Position numbers and translations under genes: made by a program. The notes below the pieces were generated by a model that saw nothing but the letters and a program-made list of their open reading frames with translations, did no database searches and was not told the DNA's origin. DNA of 64,000 bases from JAYYZW01 sp965217605 (GTDB lineage: Bacteria > Pseudomonadota > Gammaproteobacteria > Ga0077536): NCBI GenBank assembly GCA_965217605.1, contig CBDCJB010000007.1, forward strand, positions 186,001 through 250,000, in the 5' to 3' direction. Positions 31,274 to 39,951 of the stretch are shown here, one piece after another (position 1 is the first letter of the stretch; the number at the start of each line of letters is the position of its first letter).

Positions 31274-32803
31274 CTAGGCGTCGAGCGAAACGCCGCTGGC
31301 GGTAAACAAATCTTGCAGTGAATCGTCGTCCCTCGCGTGCTGCGCCTTGACTGCGTCCGCGCGCTGCATACCAACGCGGCGCAGGTACACGTCGCTGACA
31401 TCGCCCGTGACATATTCACCGCTAAAACAAGATTGTTCGAATTCGGCAATGTCGGGATTACCGCGGCGCGCGCAGTCGATCAGCGCGTCCAGCTCCTGGT
31501 AAATCAACCGGTCGGCGCCGATTAATTTTCCGATCTCCGCATCGCTCCGGTTGTGCGCAATCAGTTCTTCGCTCGTCGGCATATCGATACCGTATACATT
31601 GGGAAACCGAACCGGCGGTGCAGCCGACGCAAAATAGACCTTGCGCGCGCCAGCCTCCCGCGCCATTTCGATAATCTGGGTCGATGTCGTGCCGCGCACG
31701 ATCGAATCGTCGACAAGTAATACATTTTTGCCTTCGAATTCGAGACCAATGGCGTTCAGTTTTTGGCGCACGGATTTACGCCGCAGCGCCTGTCCCGGCA
31801 TGATGAATGTACGTGGAATATATCGATTCTTAATGAACCCTTCGCGATAGTCCACGCCCAACGCATGCGCGAGCTCGAGTGCCGCCGTGCGCGCTGTATC
31901 AGGGATCGGGATAACGACATCGATGTCGTGCGCCGGCCACTCGCAATCGATCTTCGCGGCCAGAGCTTCGCCCATGCGCATTCTCGCCTTGTGCACTGAA
32001 ATACCATCGATGATCGAATCCGGCCGCGCCAAATAAACGTGCTCGAAGATGCACGGCGCATAGTGCGTCGAGGGCGCGTAGTGCTGGCTGTAAAACTCAC
32101 CCTCTTTGCTGATGAATACGACTTCTCCAGGAGCGAGGTCGCGTAATAGATCAAAGCCGAGCGCGTCGATAGCGACCGATTCGGATGCCACGGCGTATTC
32201 CGTCCCGTTGGCCGTCTCACGCGCTCCGAACACGATCGGGCGAATGCCGAAGGGATCACGAAACGCGACGATGCCGACCCCCGTGATCATGGCCACCGCG
32301 GCGTAGCCGCCAGAGCAGCGTTCGTGTACGCGCGCGATAGCCCGAAATATGTCGCTTGCGTCGATTCGGAACTTGCCGAAACTTTGCAATTCGTGGGCAA
32401 ATACGTTCAGTAAAACTTCCGAATCTGACTCCGTATTGATGTGGCGTAGATCGTCTTCGAACAACTCGCGTTTGAGCTGTTCCGAATTGGTCAAGTTACC
32501 GTTGTGCGCGAGCGTTATGCCGTACGGAGAGTTGACGTAGAACGGTTGCGCTTCCGCGTTAGAGGCTACCCCTGCGGTGGGATAGCGTACGTGCCCAATA
32601 CCCATACGCCCTTTCAGGTTGACCATGTGGCGCGTGTGGAAGACGTCGCGCACCAGTCCGTTCGACTTCCTCAAGTAAAGCCGACTCTCTTCATAAGTCG
32701 CAATACCCGCGGCGTCCTGGCCGCGGTGCTGCAACACCGTAAGGCCGTCGTAGATCATCTGATTGACCGCTGACCGCGCGACTATTCCTATGAGTCCACA
32801 CAT
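31274..32803 (-). CDS. purF: amidophosphoribosyltransferase
   Basis: PurF transfers the amide nitrogen of glutamine to PRPP, the committed step of purine synthesis. The 509-residue product begins MCGLIGIV, placing the N-terminal nucleophile Cys2 after methionine removal, followed by LQHRGQDAAGI. The C-terminal phosphoribosyltransferase domain has the PRPP loop VLLVDDSIVRGTTS. It is the third gene of dedD-cvpA-purF, with cvpA 15 bp upstream. Confidence 0.98.
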   Translation of the reverse strand: MCGLIGIVARSAVNQMIYDGLTVLQHRGQDAAGIATYEESRLYLRKSNGLVRDVFHTRHMVNLKGRMGIGHVRYPTAGVASNAEAQPFYVNSPYGITLAHNGNLTNSEQLKRELFEDDLRHINTESDSEVLLNVFAHELQSFGKFRIDASDIFRAIARVHERCSGGYAAVAMITGVGIVAFRDPFGIRPIVFGARETANGTEYAVASESVAIDALGFDLLRDLAPGEVVFISKEGEFYSQHYAPSTHYAPCIFEHVYLARPDSIIDGISVHKARMRMGEALAAKIDCEWPAHDIDVVIPIPDTARTAALELAHALGVDYREGFIKNRYIPRTFIMPGQALRRKSVRQKLNAIGLEFEGKNVLLVDDSIVRGTTSTQIIEMAREAGARKVYFASAAPPVRFPNVYGIDMPTSEELIAHNRSDAEIGKLIGADRLIYQELDALIDCARRGNPDIAEFEQSCFSGEYVTGDVSDVYLRRVGMQRADAVKAQHARDDDSLQDLFTASGVSLDA

Positions 32804-32818
32804 CGTTAGAGCCTTGAT

Positions 32819-33307
32819 TTAATAACTGAAATCCTTGGCCAAATCAGGCGGTAGTCGATCAACAACCATGAGCGCTACCGTTTCGAACGGACCGATGGCC
32901 CGTGATTGTTGCCACCAGGGCGCGCCGGGAAGCGTCGTCAGTCCAGCGAGCAACACGGCGATGAGCACCAAGGCTGCGCCGCGAAGTACGCCAAACAGAG
33001 CGCCGAGCATGCGATCGGTTGCCGTTAATCCCGTTTTCTCGATGAGCTTGCCAATCAGGTGATTGATCAAACCGCATGCGAGGAGCGCTACGACGAGAAC
33101 GCCGATGAAAGCCAGCACCATTCGTGCAGTCGGTATCGATATGTAGTCCTCGAGCAGCGCTGCGGCAGGCCCGACAAATGTTGCCGCCGCCCAGAAGGCC
33201 ACGAGCCACGCAGCCAGCGACAGAATTTCGCGCACGAAGCCTCTGAACAAGCTGATCACCGTCGAGACCAGGATAATGCCAATGATGGTGATATCCACCC
33301 AGTTCAT
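32819..33307 (-). CDS. cvpA: CvpA family membrane protein
   Basis: The 162-residue protein has four hydrophobic segments (about 4-20, 28-48, 63-85 and 100-122), as in CvpA, an inner-membrane protein first linked to colicin V production and later to bile and envelope stress tolerance. The exact biochemical role is unknown. It lies just upstream of purF, as is nearly universal in gammaproteobacteria. Confidence 0.92.
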   Translation of the reverse strand: MNWVDITIIGIILVSTVISLFRGFVREILSLAAWLVAFWAAATFVGPAAALLEDYISIPTARMVLAFIGVLVVALLACGLINHLIGKLIEKTGLTATDRMLGALFGVLRGAALVLIAVLLAGLTTLPGAPWWQQSRAIGPFETVALMVVDRLPPDLAKDFSY

Positions 33308-33374
33308 AACGGAGGCCGGCGTCTTACGCCGGATCGAGTTTAACAGAGAGCCCTTGGCAGCAGAACCCGCAGGG

Positions 33375-33965
33375 CTATTGGTAGCGTAACAGCATCCCTT
33401 TGAGTGCGAATTTGTTTTCTAGACTCGCACGTAACTTTTCCGCATCTTCGCGCCGTATTTCGGGCCCGACGCGAACCTTGAACGCAGTACCGGTCGGATC
33501 CGCTTGTCTTTCGAGGTAAGCGGGGAACCCCGCTTCGCGCAGTTTGGCGATCAATCGTTTCGCATTTTCGTCATTGGCGAAGCTGCCTAATTGGACGGTC
33601 CACGCGACGACGTCGGCACGGAGCGCGGAATCCACATTCTCTGCGGCATCACTTTGTTCCGTTTCGTTCTCAATGGGCATGACCGGCGCTGCGTCACGTT
33701 CCGTCGAATCGCCGTCGTGCGGTTCAGTATCAAATTCCGGAACCGCTACGGGTTGCATGGCCCGTGCCTCGAGGCCGCTGATCGCTTCTTCACTGAGCGG
33801 AACGACGCGCGATGTAAAATCGCCCTGCGGCACGGGCGGAATATTGCTCACGTTGGGCACTCTCGTATCGAGTGCGTCGTTATCGAGAAATATTGGAATG
33901 AATATAACGCCAAATGCGACGAGCACCGCAGCGCCAACCACTCTCTGCTGAAGCTGACGATCCAT
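33375..33965 (-). CDS. dedD: SPOR-domain division protein DedD-like
   Basis: The 196-residue product has a membrane helix near residues 9-27 (VVGAAVLVAFGVIFIPIFL), an acidic proline-containing spacer, and a C-terminal SPOR domain (about 119-196, AWTVQLGSFANDENAKRLI ... FKVRVGP). SPOR domains bind glycan strands stripped of stem peptides at the septum. Its start shares one base with the folC stop (TGATG), so translation is coupled. Confidence 0.93.
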   Translation of the reverse strand: MDRQLQQRVVGAAVLVAFGVIFIPIFLDNDALDTRVPNVSNIPPVPQGDFTSRVVPLSEEAISGLEARAMQPVAVPEFDTEPHDGDSTERDAAPVMPIENETEQSDAAENVDSALRADVVAWTVQLGSFANDENAKRLIAKLREAGFPAYLERQADPTGTAFKVRVGPEIRREDAEKLRASLENKFALKGMLLRYQ

Positions 33966-35302
33966 CAGTTAGCGATCCCAGACCCGATCTCGAGTATTTT
34001 CATCACTGCGCCAACGGTAAGAAAAGAACCCAGCACGAGGATACGATCGCCGCGCTCCGCGTAGCTTACGAGCGCTGAGTGGGCCTCCTCTACCCCTGCG
34101 TAACAGGTACGGGACCGGCTTGCGTGCAAGCGTTCCAGGCTGCGCGCCAAGGCGTCGGCACTGGCGCCCAGGCTGCCGGGAAGTGTAGCGAAATGCCAGG
34201 CATCGACGACGGGTGAGAGGCGGCGCAGATATTCGACATGATCCTTGGTTTTCAACATACCGATAAGTGCGTGAGTCCGCCCTGCTACCGGTATGGCATT
34301 GAGCGTGGAGACAAACGTTGCCGCTGCCTGCGGGTTGTGAGCAACGTCGAGTATGTATTCGACCTCACCTTCAATCCGTTGAAACCTGCCGTGTAACAAG
34401 ACAGCGTCGAGCCCGCGATTGATTTCAATTTGAGAGACGGGATGACGGTCCTTGAGGGCGTCGACGACCTTGAGCGCACCCGCAGCGTTGCGCAGTTGAT
34501 GGCTGCCTGCCAAACGCGGGGGCGACAGTTCCGTGAGCGCCTCCGGTCCCGACCACCACGACCAGGAGGAGCCGTCGTCCTCGTACGCATAGTCGACGCC
34601 GAGCACGTCCAAGCGTGCGCCGCACGCCTCGGCGGCTGCGATCAACGTGTGTGGGATGTCGTTATCGGAGCAAACAACGGGCCGGTCCGCACGGATGATT
34701 CCTGCTTTCTCGATCGCGATTTCATCTCGCGTCGATCCGAGCCAGTCTTCGTGATCGAGGCCGATGGTCGTGATCAAGGCGACGTCGGGATCAATGATAT
34801 TGACCGCATCGAGGCGTCCGCCCAAACCGACTTCTAGAATTGCGATATCGGGCGCGGCCCGCTCGAATATTCCTAGCGCCGCGAGCGTCCCGAATTCGAA
34901 ATAGGTTAGCGGCACCTCATCGCGTGCACGTGCAACGGCCTCGAACGCAACGCAGATCGTAGATTCGTCCACCGCCAGGCCGTCCACGCGTACGCGTTCG
35001 TTGTAACGCACGAGATGCGGTGAGGTATAGCTGCCGACGCGATAACCCGCGGCTCTCCAGATGCTTTCCAGCATCGCAACGCTCGAACCCTTGCCATTTG
35101 TTCCTGCGACTGTGACCACTGTCGGCGCGGGTGTGCGTAAACCAAGGTTTGCGGCAACGGCTTTACACCGTTCGAGGCCCAGATCGATGTGTGTTCCGCG
35201 ACCCGCTTCAAGCCTTTGCAACCACGCGTCCAGCGACTCGAACTGATCGTTCGTCTGCGATGGGTCCAAGGCGAGCAGACCGTGACTTTGCGCGACCATC
35301 AT
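33965..35302 (-). CDS. folC: dihydrofolate synthase / folylpolyglutamate synthase
   Basis: FolC adds glutamate to dihydropteroate and to folates. The 445-residue enzyme has the ATP loop TVAGTNGKGSS near residues 64-74, YTSPHLVRYNERVRVDG, and the Mur-ligase type LEVGLGGRLDAVN. The start ATG overlaps the accD stop by four bases (ATGA) and its stop overlaps dedD. The order accD-folC-dedD-cvpA-purF is the standard operon. Confidence 0.96.
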   Translation of the reverse strand: MMVAQSHGLLALDPSQTNDQFESLDAWLQRLEAGRGTHIDLGLERCKAVAANLGLRTPAPTVVTVAGTNGKGSSVAMLESIWRAAGYRVGSYTSPHLVRYNERVRVDGLAVDESTICVAFEAVARARDEVPLTYFEFGTLAALGIFERAAPDIAILEVGLGGRLDAVNIIDPDVALITTIGLDHEDWLGSTRDEIAIEKAGIIRADRPVVCSDNDIPHTLIAAAEACGARLDVLGVDYAYEDDGSSWSWWSGPEALTELSPPRLAGSHQLRNAAGALKVVDALKDRHPVSQIEINRGLDAVLLHGRFQRIEGEVEYILDVAHNPQAAATFVSTLNAIPVAGRTHALIGMLKTKDHVEYLRRLSPVVDAWHFATLPGSLGASADALARSLERLHASRSRTCYAGVEEAHSALVSYAERGDRILVLGSFLTVGAVMKILEIGSGIAN

Positions 35303-36174
35303 TGCGCGCCTGACTGACTGAATTCCACGTGGCCGAAAATCGATAATATCGACACGATCGTCGTCTTGAGTTCGCGCCGGTCGACGATCATGTCCACAGC
35401 GCCGTGCTCGAGCAGAAATTCGCTGCGCTGGAACCCTTCCGGCAGAATCTGGCGTACCGTCTGCTCGATCACGCGAGGGCCTGCAAAACCGATCAATGCG
35501 CCGGGTTCCGCAATGATCACATCACCGAGTGTGCCGAGGCTCGCTGAAACGCCGCCCGTGGTCGGATCGGTCAACACGACGATGTACGGTAGTCGTTGCT
35601 CCCGCATTTCTGAAATAGCCGCGCTGGTCTTCGCCATTTGCATCAATGAAACAAGCGCTTCCTGCATTCTGGCCCCACCGCTGGCGCAGAAGCAAACCAG
35701 CGGAACGCGTGCTTCGATGCAACGCCGCACCGCTCGAACGAAACGCTCGCCGACGACCGACCCCATCGATCCACCCATGAATTTAAATTCGAATCCGCAA
35801 ACAACGACGGGCAATCCACTGATTCTCCCTTCCATTACGATCAAGGCGTCGGTTTCGCCGGTTGCTTTCTGCGCCGCGCTGATTCGATCACGGTAGCGCT
35901 TGCTGTCCTTGAACTTGAGAAAATCTATGGGGCCCAGTTCAGCCGCCAGTTCCGTGCCGCTGTCGGCGTCCAAGAATCGCACCAGGCGCGTCCGGGCGCC
36001 TAAACGCATATGGTGGCCGCACTTGATGCACACATCGAGATTACGTTCGAGCTCGGCGCGATACAGTACCGCTTTGCACTCGGGGCAGCTGGTCCACACA
36101 CCTTCCGGTATGGAGCGCTTGGCGGAGCCATCCGTGCGGATGCGAGAGGGCAGCAATTTTTTAAACCAGTTCAA
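35299..36174 (-). CDS. accD: acetyl-CoA carboxylase carboxyltransferase subunit beta
   Basis: AccD with AccA transfers the carboxyl group to acetyl-CoA for fatty acid synthesis. The 291-residue product carries the N-terminal four-cysteine zinc finger (Cys30, Cys33, Cys49, Cys52) and the crotonase-fold core (FKFMGGSMGSVVGE, FCASGGARMQE, TDPTTGGVSASLG). It follows trpA after 9 bp and overlaps folC. Confidence 0.97.
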   Translation of the reverse strand: MNWFKKLLPSRIRTDGSAKRSIPEGVWTSCPECKAVLYRAELERNLDVCIKCGHHMRLGARTRLVRFLDADSGTELAAELGPIDFLKFKDSKRYRDRISAAQKATGETDALIVMEGRISGLPVVVCGFEFKFMGGSMGSVVGERFVRAVRRCIEARVPLVCFCASGGARMQEALVSLMQMAKTSAAISEMREQRLPYIVVLTDPTTGGVSASLGTLGDVIIAEPGALIGFAGPRVIEQTVRQILPEGFQRSEFLLEHGAVDMIVDRRELKTTIVSILSIFGHVEFSQSGAQ

Positions 36175-36183
36175 GAAATCATC

Positions 36184-36990
36184 TCAAGCAGCGACTGCGG
36201 GCGCGTCGATAGCCTGCCGCAAGTCAGCGACGAATCGTTCCAGGGTGAGCGTGTCGGCGCCGTTGTCTTCGATCAATTCGACGAGCGCACTGCCGACGAT
36301 CACCGCATCTGCAATAGTCGCGGCAGCGGCGGCAGCTTCCGGCGTTTTAATACCGAAACCGACGCCGACCGGAAGATTCGAGATCGCGCAGACCTCTGCA
36401 ATCCCGGTATTGATTTCATCGACGACGAGCGCTTTATCACCCGTTACGCCCTTCACCGAAACAAAATAAACAAAACCGGACGCATATTCGCATACGGTGC
36501 GAATTCGATCCGCGTCGGAATTGGGCGCGATTAGAAATATCTGATCGAGATCAGCTTTGTCGAGTTCACGACGAAATTCGGCCGATTCTTCGGGTGGTAA
36601 ATCGACGATCAACACGCCGTCCACGCCGGCATCTGTAGCGCGCGCGGTAAAAACTTTAGCGCCTAGGTGCTCAAAGGGATTGAGATATCCCATCAGAATT
36701 ACCGGCGTGTTCATATCGGTTTTACGAAATTCCCTTACGCAGGCAAAGACGTCCTCAAGGGTAACACCGGCGGCTAATGCGCGTTCACTTGCGCGCTGAA
36801 TGACCGGCCCGTCAGCCATCGGATCCGAGAAGGGTACGCCGAGTTCGATGATATCGGCGCCTCCGCGCGCCAACGCGTGCATCAAGGCCGGGGTCTCCTC
36901 GGCACTTGGATCGCCCGCCGTGATGAAGGCGATCAATCCCTTTCGTGCACGCGCGCGAAGGTCTCGAAATCGCGTCGTTATCCTGCTCAT
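36184..36990 (-). CDS. trpA: tryptophan synthase alpha subunit
   Basis: TrpA cleaves indole-3-glycerol phosphate and passes indole to TrpB. The 268-residue barrel has the catalytic glutamate in IELGVPFSDPMADGPVIQ and the aspartate in VDGVLIVDLPPEE, plus FVYFVSVKGVTG and the phosphate loop VGFGIKTPE. It lies 34 bp after trpB. Confidence 0.97.
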   Translation of the reverse strand: MSRITTRFRDLRARARKGLIAFITAGDPSAEETPALMHALARGGADIIELGVPFSDPMADGPVIQRASERALAAGVTLEDVFACVREFRKTDMNTPVILMGYLNPFEHLGAKVFTARATDAGVDGVLIVDLPPEESAEFRRELDKADLDQIFLIAPNSDADRIRTVCEYASGFVYFVSVKGVTGDKALVVDEINTGIAEVCAISNLPVGVGFGIKTPEAAAAAATIADAVIVGSALVELIEDNGADTLTLERFVADLRQAIDAPAVAA

Positions 36991-37024
36991 CGTATTCGTG
37001 GCCTGTCAGGCTCGCGATGTGTTT

Positions 37025-38263
37025 TCACAACGTGATGCCGTCGATGTCGGCCACCGTCTGAATGTCCTTGTCACCTCGGCCCGATAGATTCACGACGATG
37101 AATTCATCGTCTCGCATGGTCGCGGCAAGCCGCTCGGCGTAAGCCAAGGCGTGGCTCGACTCCAACGCCGGCATGATGCCTTCGCTCTGCGTGACGCGCC
37201 GAAATGCCGTCAGGGCTTCCTCATCGGTTACGGTCTCGTAGTCGGCTCGACCCGTATCTTTCAACCACGCATGTTCCGGGCCGACGCCGGGATAATCAAG
37301 GCCCGCGGAAATGGAATGCGTCGCTTCGATCTGACCACATTCATCCTGCATCAAATACGTACGGTTGCCGTGTAATACGCCCGGACGGCCCGCGCTGAGC
37401 GGCGCCGAATGCCGTCCGGTGGCAATACCCTCGCCACCCGCCTCGACGCCGATCAAGCGTACCTGGGTGTCATTGATGAACGGATAAAACATACCGATGG
37501 CGTTCGATCCGCCGCCCACGCAGGCAACCAGCGCACTCGGCAAGCGTCCTTCATGCTGGACGCATTGCGTGCGCGTTTCACGACCGATGACGGCCTGAAA
37601 ATCGCGCACCATCGCCGGGTAGGGGTGCGGCCCCGCGACCGTGCCAATAATGTAAAACGTATCATCGACATTGTTCACCCAATCGCGCAACGCTTCGTTG
37701 AGCGCGTCTTTCAGCGTACGCGAACCCGAGTCCACGGTGACGACCTCGGCGCCGAGCAATTTCATCCGATAGACGTTACTCGATTGCCGTTGGACATCCT
37801 CGGCGCCCATATAGACACAGCAGCGCATTCCGAATCGCGCGGCTACCGTCGCGGTCGCTACGCCGTGCTGACCGGCGCCGGTTTCCGCTATCACGCGCGG
37901 TTTGCCCATACGCTTGGCAAGCAGCGCCTGGCCGACGGTGTTGTTGATCTTGTGCGCCCCGGTGTGATTGAGATCCTCGCGCTTGAGGTAAATCCTCGCA
38001 CCGCCGATCGCGGCCGACCAGTGCTCGGCAAAATACAGTGGCGACGGCCGCCCGACATAATGGCGCAGATCCCCATCCAGCTCGTTCAGGAAATCGTCGT
38101 CTTGGAAATAGCGGTGGTAGGCGGCCTCCAATTCGGCCAGCGGCTGCATCAAGGTCTCCGCGACGAAACGACCGCCGTAGACGCCGAAGTGACCGGTCTC
38201 GTCCGGATAGGCGGTTTCCGAACCCTCACCCGCCTGCACGACCGGCTCCAGTTCAGCGCTCAA
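37025..38263 (-). CDS. trpB: tryptophan synthase beta subunit
   Basis: TrpB joins indole and serine using PLP. The 412-residue product has HFGVYGGRFVAETLM near residues 25-39 and the PLP lysine Lys105 in LNHTGAHKINNT, then ETGAGQHGVATA and CVGGGSNAIGMF. The start overlaps trpF by 11 bp. The fused order trpF-trpB-trpA-accD differs from Pseudomonas, where trpBA are elsewhere. Confidence 0.98.
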   Translation of the reverse strand: MSAELEPVVQAGEGSETAYPDETGHFGVYGGRFVAETLMQPLAELEAAYHRYFQDDDFLNELDGDLRHYVGRPSPLYFAEHWSAAIGGARIYLKREDLNHTGAHKINNTVGQALLAKRMGKPRVIAETGAGQHGVATATVAARFGMRCCVYMGAEDVQRQSSNVYRMKLLGAEVVTVDSGSRTLKDALNEALRDWVNNVDDTFYIIGTVAGPHPYPAMVRDFQAVIGRETRTQCVQHEGRLPSALVACVGGGSNAIGMFYPFINDTQVRLIGVEAGGEGIATGRHSAPLSAGRPGVLHGNRTYLMQDECGQIEATHSISAGLDYPGVGPEHAWLKDTGRADYETVTDEEALTAFRRVTQSEGIMPALESSHALAYAERLAATMRDDEFIVVNLSGRGDKDIQTVADIDGITL

Positions 38264-38879
38264 GGTGTCGCACCGCCGCTACGAATCGTTGCATCTCAAC
38301 CGGATCCTTTACCCCTTTCGATACTTCAATGCCGCCACTCACGTCCACCGCATAAGGCTGGACGACCCGGATCGCCTGCGCGACGTTGTCTGCGTTCAAT
38401 CCCCCTGCGAGGATAACGGGACGCGGCAAACCTGTCGGGATCCCCTGCCAGTCGATCTGCTTCCCCGTACCGCCGTACGCAGAATCATCGTAAGTATCGA
38501 GGAAGATCGCGCTGGCGCCGTGATAGCGCGCAGCTTCGGCGGCAAGGTCTAAACCGTCTTTTACTCGTATGGCTTTCATCCAGGCTTGCGGTCCCGATGC
38601 ACAAATCGCGGGTGTTTCGTCTCCGTGGTACTGCACGAGATCGATGCCCGTAGCCTCCGAGATTTCCTTGACCTCGTCCGCATCGGTGTTGACGAAAAGC
38701 CCGACCGTGCACACGAACGGCGGCAGTTGCCGGATGATTTCCGCGGCTGCCGGCGGGTCGATACAGCGTGGGCTTCCGTCGAAGAACACGAAGCCCAGCG
38801 CATCGGCACCGAAGGCCACCGCATGCTCGGCATCTTCAAGTCGGGTAATACCACAAAATTTAATCTTGACCTGCGTCAA
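38253..38879 (-). CDS. trpF: phosphoribosylanthranilate isomerase
   Basis: TrpF catalyses the Amadori rearrangement in tryptophan synthesis. The 208-residue barrel begins with KIKFCGITRLEDAEHA (catalytic Cys9) and holds the acid Asp in the SAIFLDTYDDSAYGGTGKQIDW region, followed by LAGGLNADNV and VDVSGGIE. It lies between truA and trpB, all on one strand. Confidence 0.97.
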   Translation of the reverse strand: MTQVKIKFCGITRLEDAEHAVAFGADALGFVFFDGSPRCIDPPAAAEIIRQLPPFVCTVGLFVNTDADEVKEISEATGIDLVQYHGDETPAICASGPQAWMKAIRVKDGLDLAAEAARYHGASAIFLDTYDDSAYGGTGKQIDWQGIPTGLPRPVILAGGLNADNVAQAIRVVQPYAVDVSGGIEVSKGVKDPVEMQRFVAAVRHLER

Positions 38880-38924
38880 AGCTCCGGGTGCACCTTGGGC
38901 AACAGCCGCTCATTATATGCTCGT

Positions 38925-39731
38925 TCAATCGAACGCCGGCCCGTGATAAGCGGGAAATGCGGGATGGAATCGGCTCGGTTCCGGCAGACGGAACACCGCC
39001 GGGTAATGGACCGCGGTTAAATACAATCCCTCGGGTGGGGCGGTTACTCCGCCGCATTCTCGATCATGTCTATCGAGCACTGCCTTAGCCCACTGTGGGT
39101 CGCGTTTGCGTAAGCCGATTTCCATCAATACCCCTGCAAAGTTCCTGACCATGTGCTGCAAGAACGCATTCGCTTCGACACTCATTACAATGATCCCGTC
39201 CGACGCGGCCACTTCGAATCGCGTGATCGTTCTTATGGGATGCTTCGCTTGACAACCGCCCGCCTGGAATGAAGAAAAATCATGTTCACCCAACAAGTGT
39301 GCAGCGGCCTCGCCCATGCGCTGTACGTCGAGAGCTCGGAATTCCCAACTCACTTTGCCATGCCAAAGTGCGGGTTTGGTCTTGCGATTGCAGATAACGT
39401 AATCATAAGTCCTGCTGGTCGCCGAAAAGCGGGCATGGAACGCCTCCGGCATCGAGCGCGCCCACAGCACGCCGACCTGCGGCGGAAGATTGACATTGGT
39501 TCCGAGGATCCATGAACGCTCGCTGCGCTCTGCCTGCGTATCGAAATGGACGACTTGATAACTCGCATGAACGCCGGCGTCAGTGCGCCCAGCGCAGTGC
39601 ACCCTAATCGGATCGTTGGCGACGCTGGATAAGGCGTGCTCCACCGACGCCTGCACCGTTTGGCGACCGGTCTGCCGCTGCCACCCGCTGAATTCGGAGC
39701 CGTCGTACTCAATACCGAGAGCGATGCGCAT
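38925..39731 (-). CDS. truA: tRNA pseudouridine(38-40) synthase
   Basis: TruA modifies uridines in the anticodon stem-loop. The 268-residue product has the N-terminal IALGIEYDGSEFSGWQRQ and the catalytic Asp51 in CAGRTDAGVHA. The MVRNFAGVLMEIG motif near the C-terminus is intact. It comes after fimV, with a cluster of hairpins between them, and before trpF. Confidence 0.97.
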   Translation of the reverse strand: MRIALGIEYDGSEFSGWQRQTGRQTVQASVEHALSSVANDPIRVHCAGRTDAGVHASYQVVHFDTQAERSERSWILGTNVNLPPQVGVLWARSMPEAFHARFSATSRTYDYVICNRKTKPALWHGKVSWEFRALDVQRMGEAAAHLLGEHDFSSFQAGGCQAKHPIRTITRFEVAASDGIIVMSVEANAFLQHMVRNFAGVLMEIGLRKRDPQWAKAVLDRHDRECGGVTAPPEGLYLTAVHYPAVFRLPEPSRFHPAFPAYHGPAFD

Positions 39732-39798
39732 CGATCAAGCCGCGCGCCCAGGGCCGACCCTCCGCAAACTCGTTCGTACAGGTTTAGCTGGTTGTATA

Positions 39799-39900
39799 AA
39801 AACTACGTTTCCCGGTAATAGGATTCCGGTACATGGATGTACCGGCATTCATCGAGCACGATAGTGCTTGATGAATGGAGCAAGGCGGAAACTAAGTTTT
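39799..39900. repeat. 102-bp nested palindromic element between fimV and truA
   Basis: Outer arms AAAACTACGTTTCC (39799-39812) and GGAAACTAAGTTTT (39887-39900) enclose a perfect hairpin CCGGTACAT/ATGTACCGG (39826-39845) and a 14-bp hairpin CATTCATCGAGCAC/GTGCTTGATGAATG (39846-39877) with one mismatch that would be a G-U pair in RNA. No reading frame is seen. Confidence 0.75.
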
Positions 39901-39913
39901 CGCCGAGAGCTAA

Positions 39914-39944
39914 GTTGAAAAACGATAGGACATCGTTTTTCAAC
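39914..39944 (-). terminator. stem-loop after fimV, probable terminator
   Basis: GTTGAAAAACGAT and ATCGTTTTTCAAC pair perfectly over 13 bp around a 5-base loop, 8 bp downstream of the fimV stop. The run of five Ts is inside the 3' arm, so termination efficiency is uncertain; the structure is nearly symmetric and could act on both strands. Confidence 0.6.
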
Positions 39945-39951
39945 ATAACTA

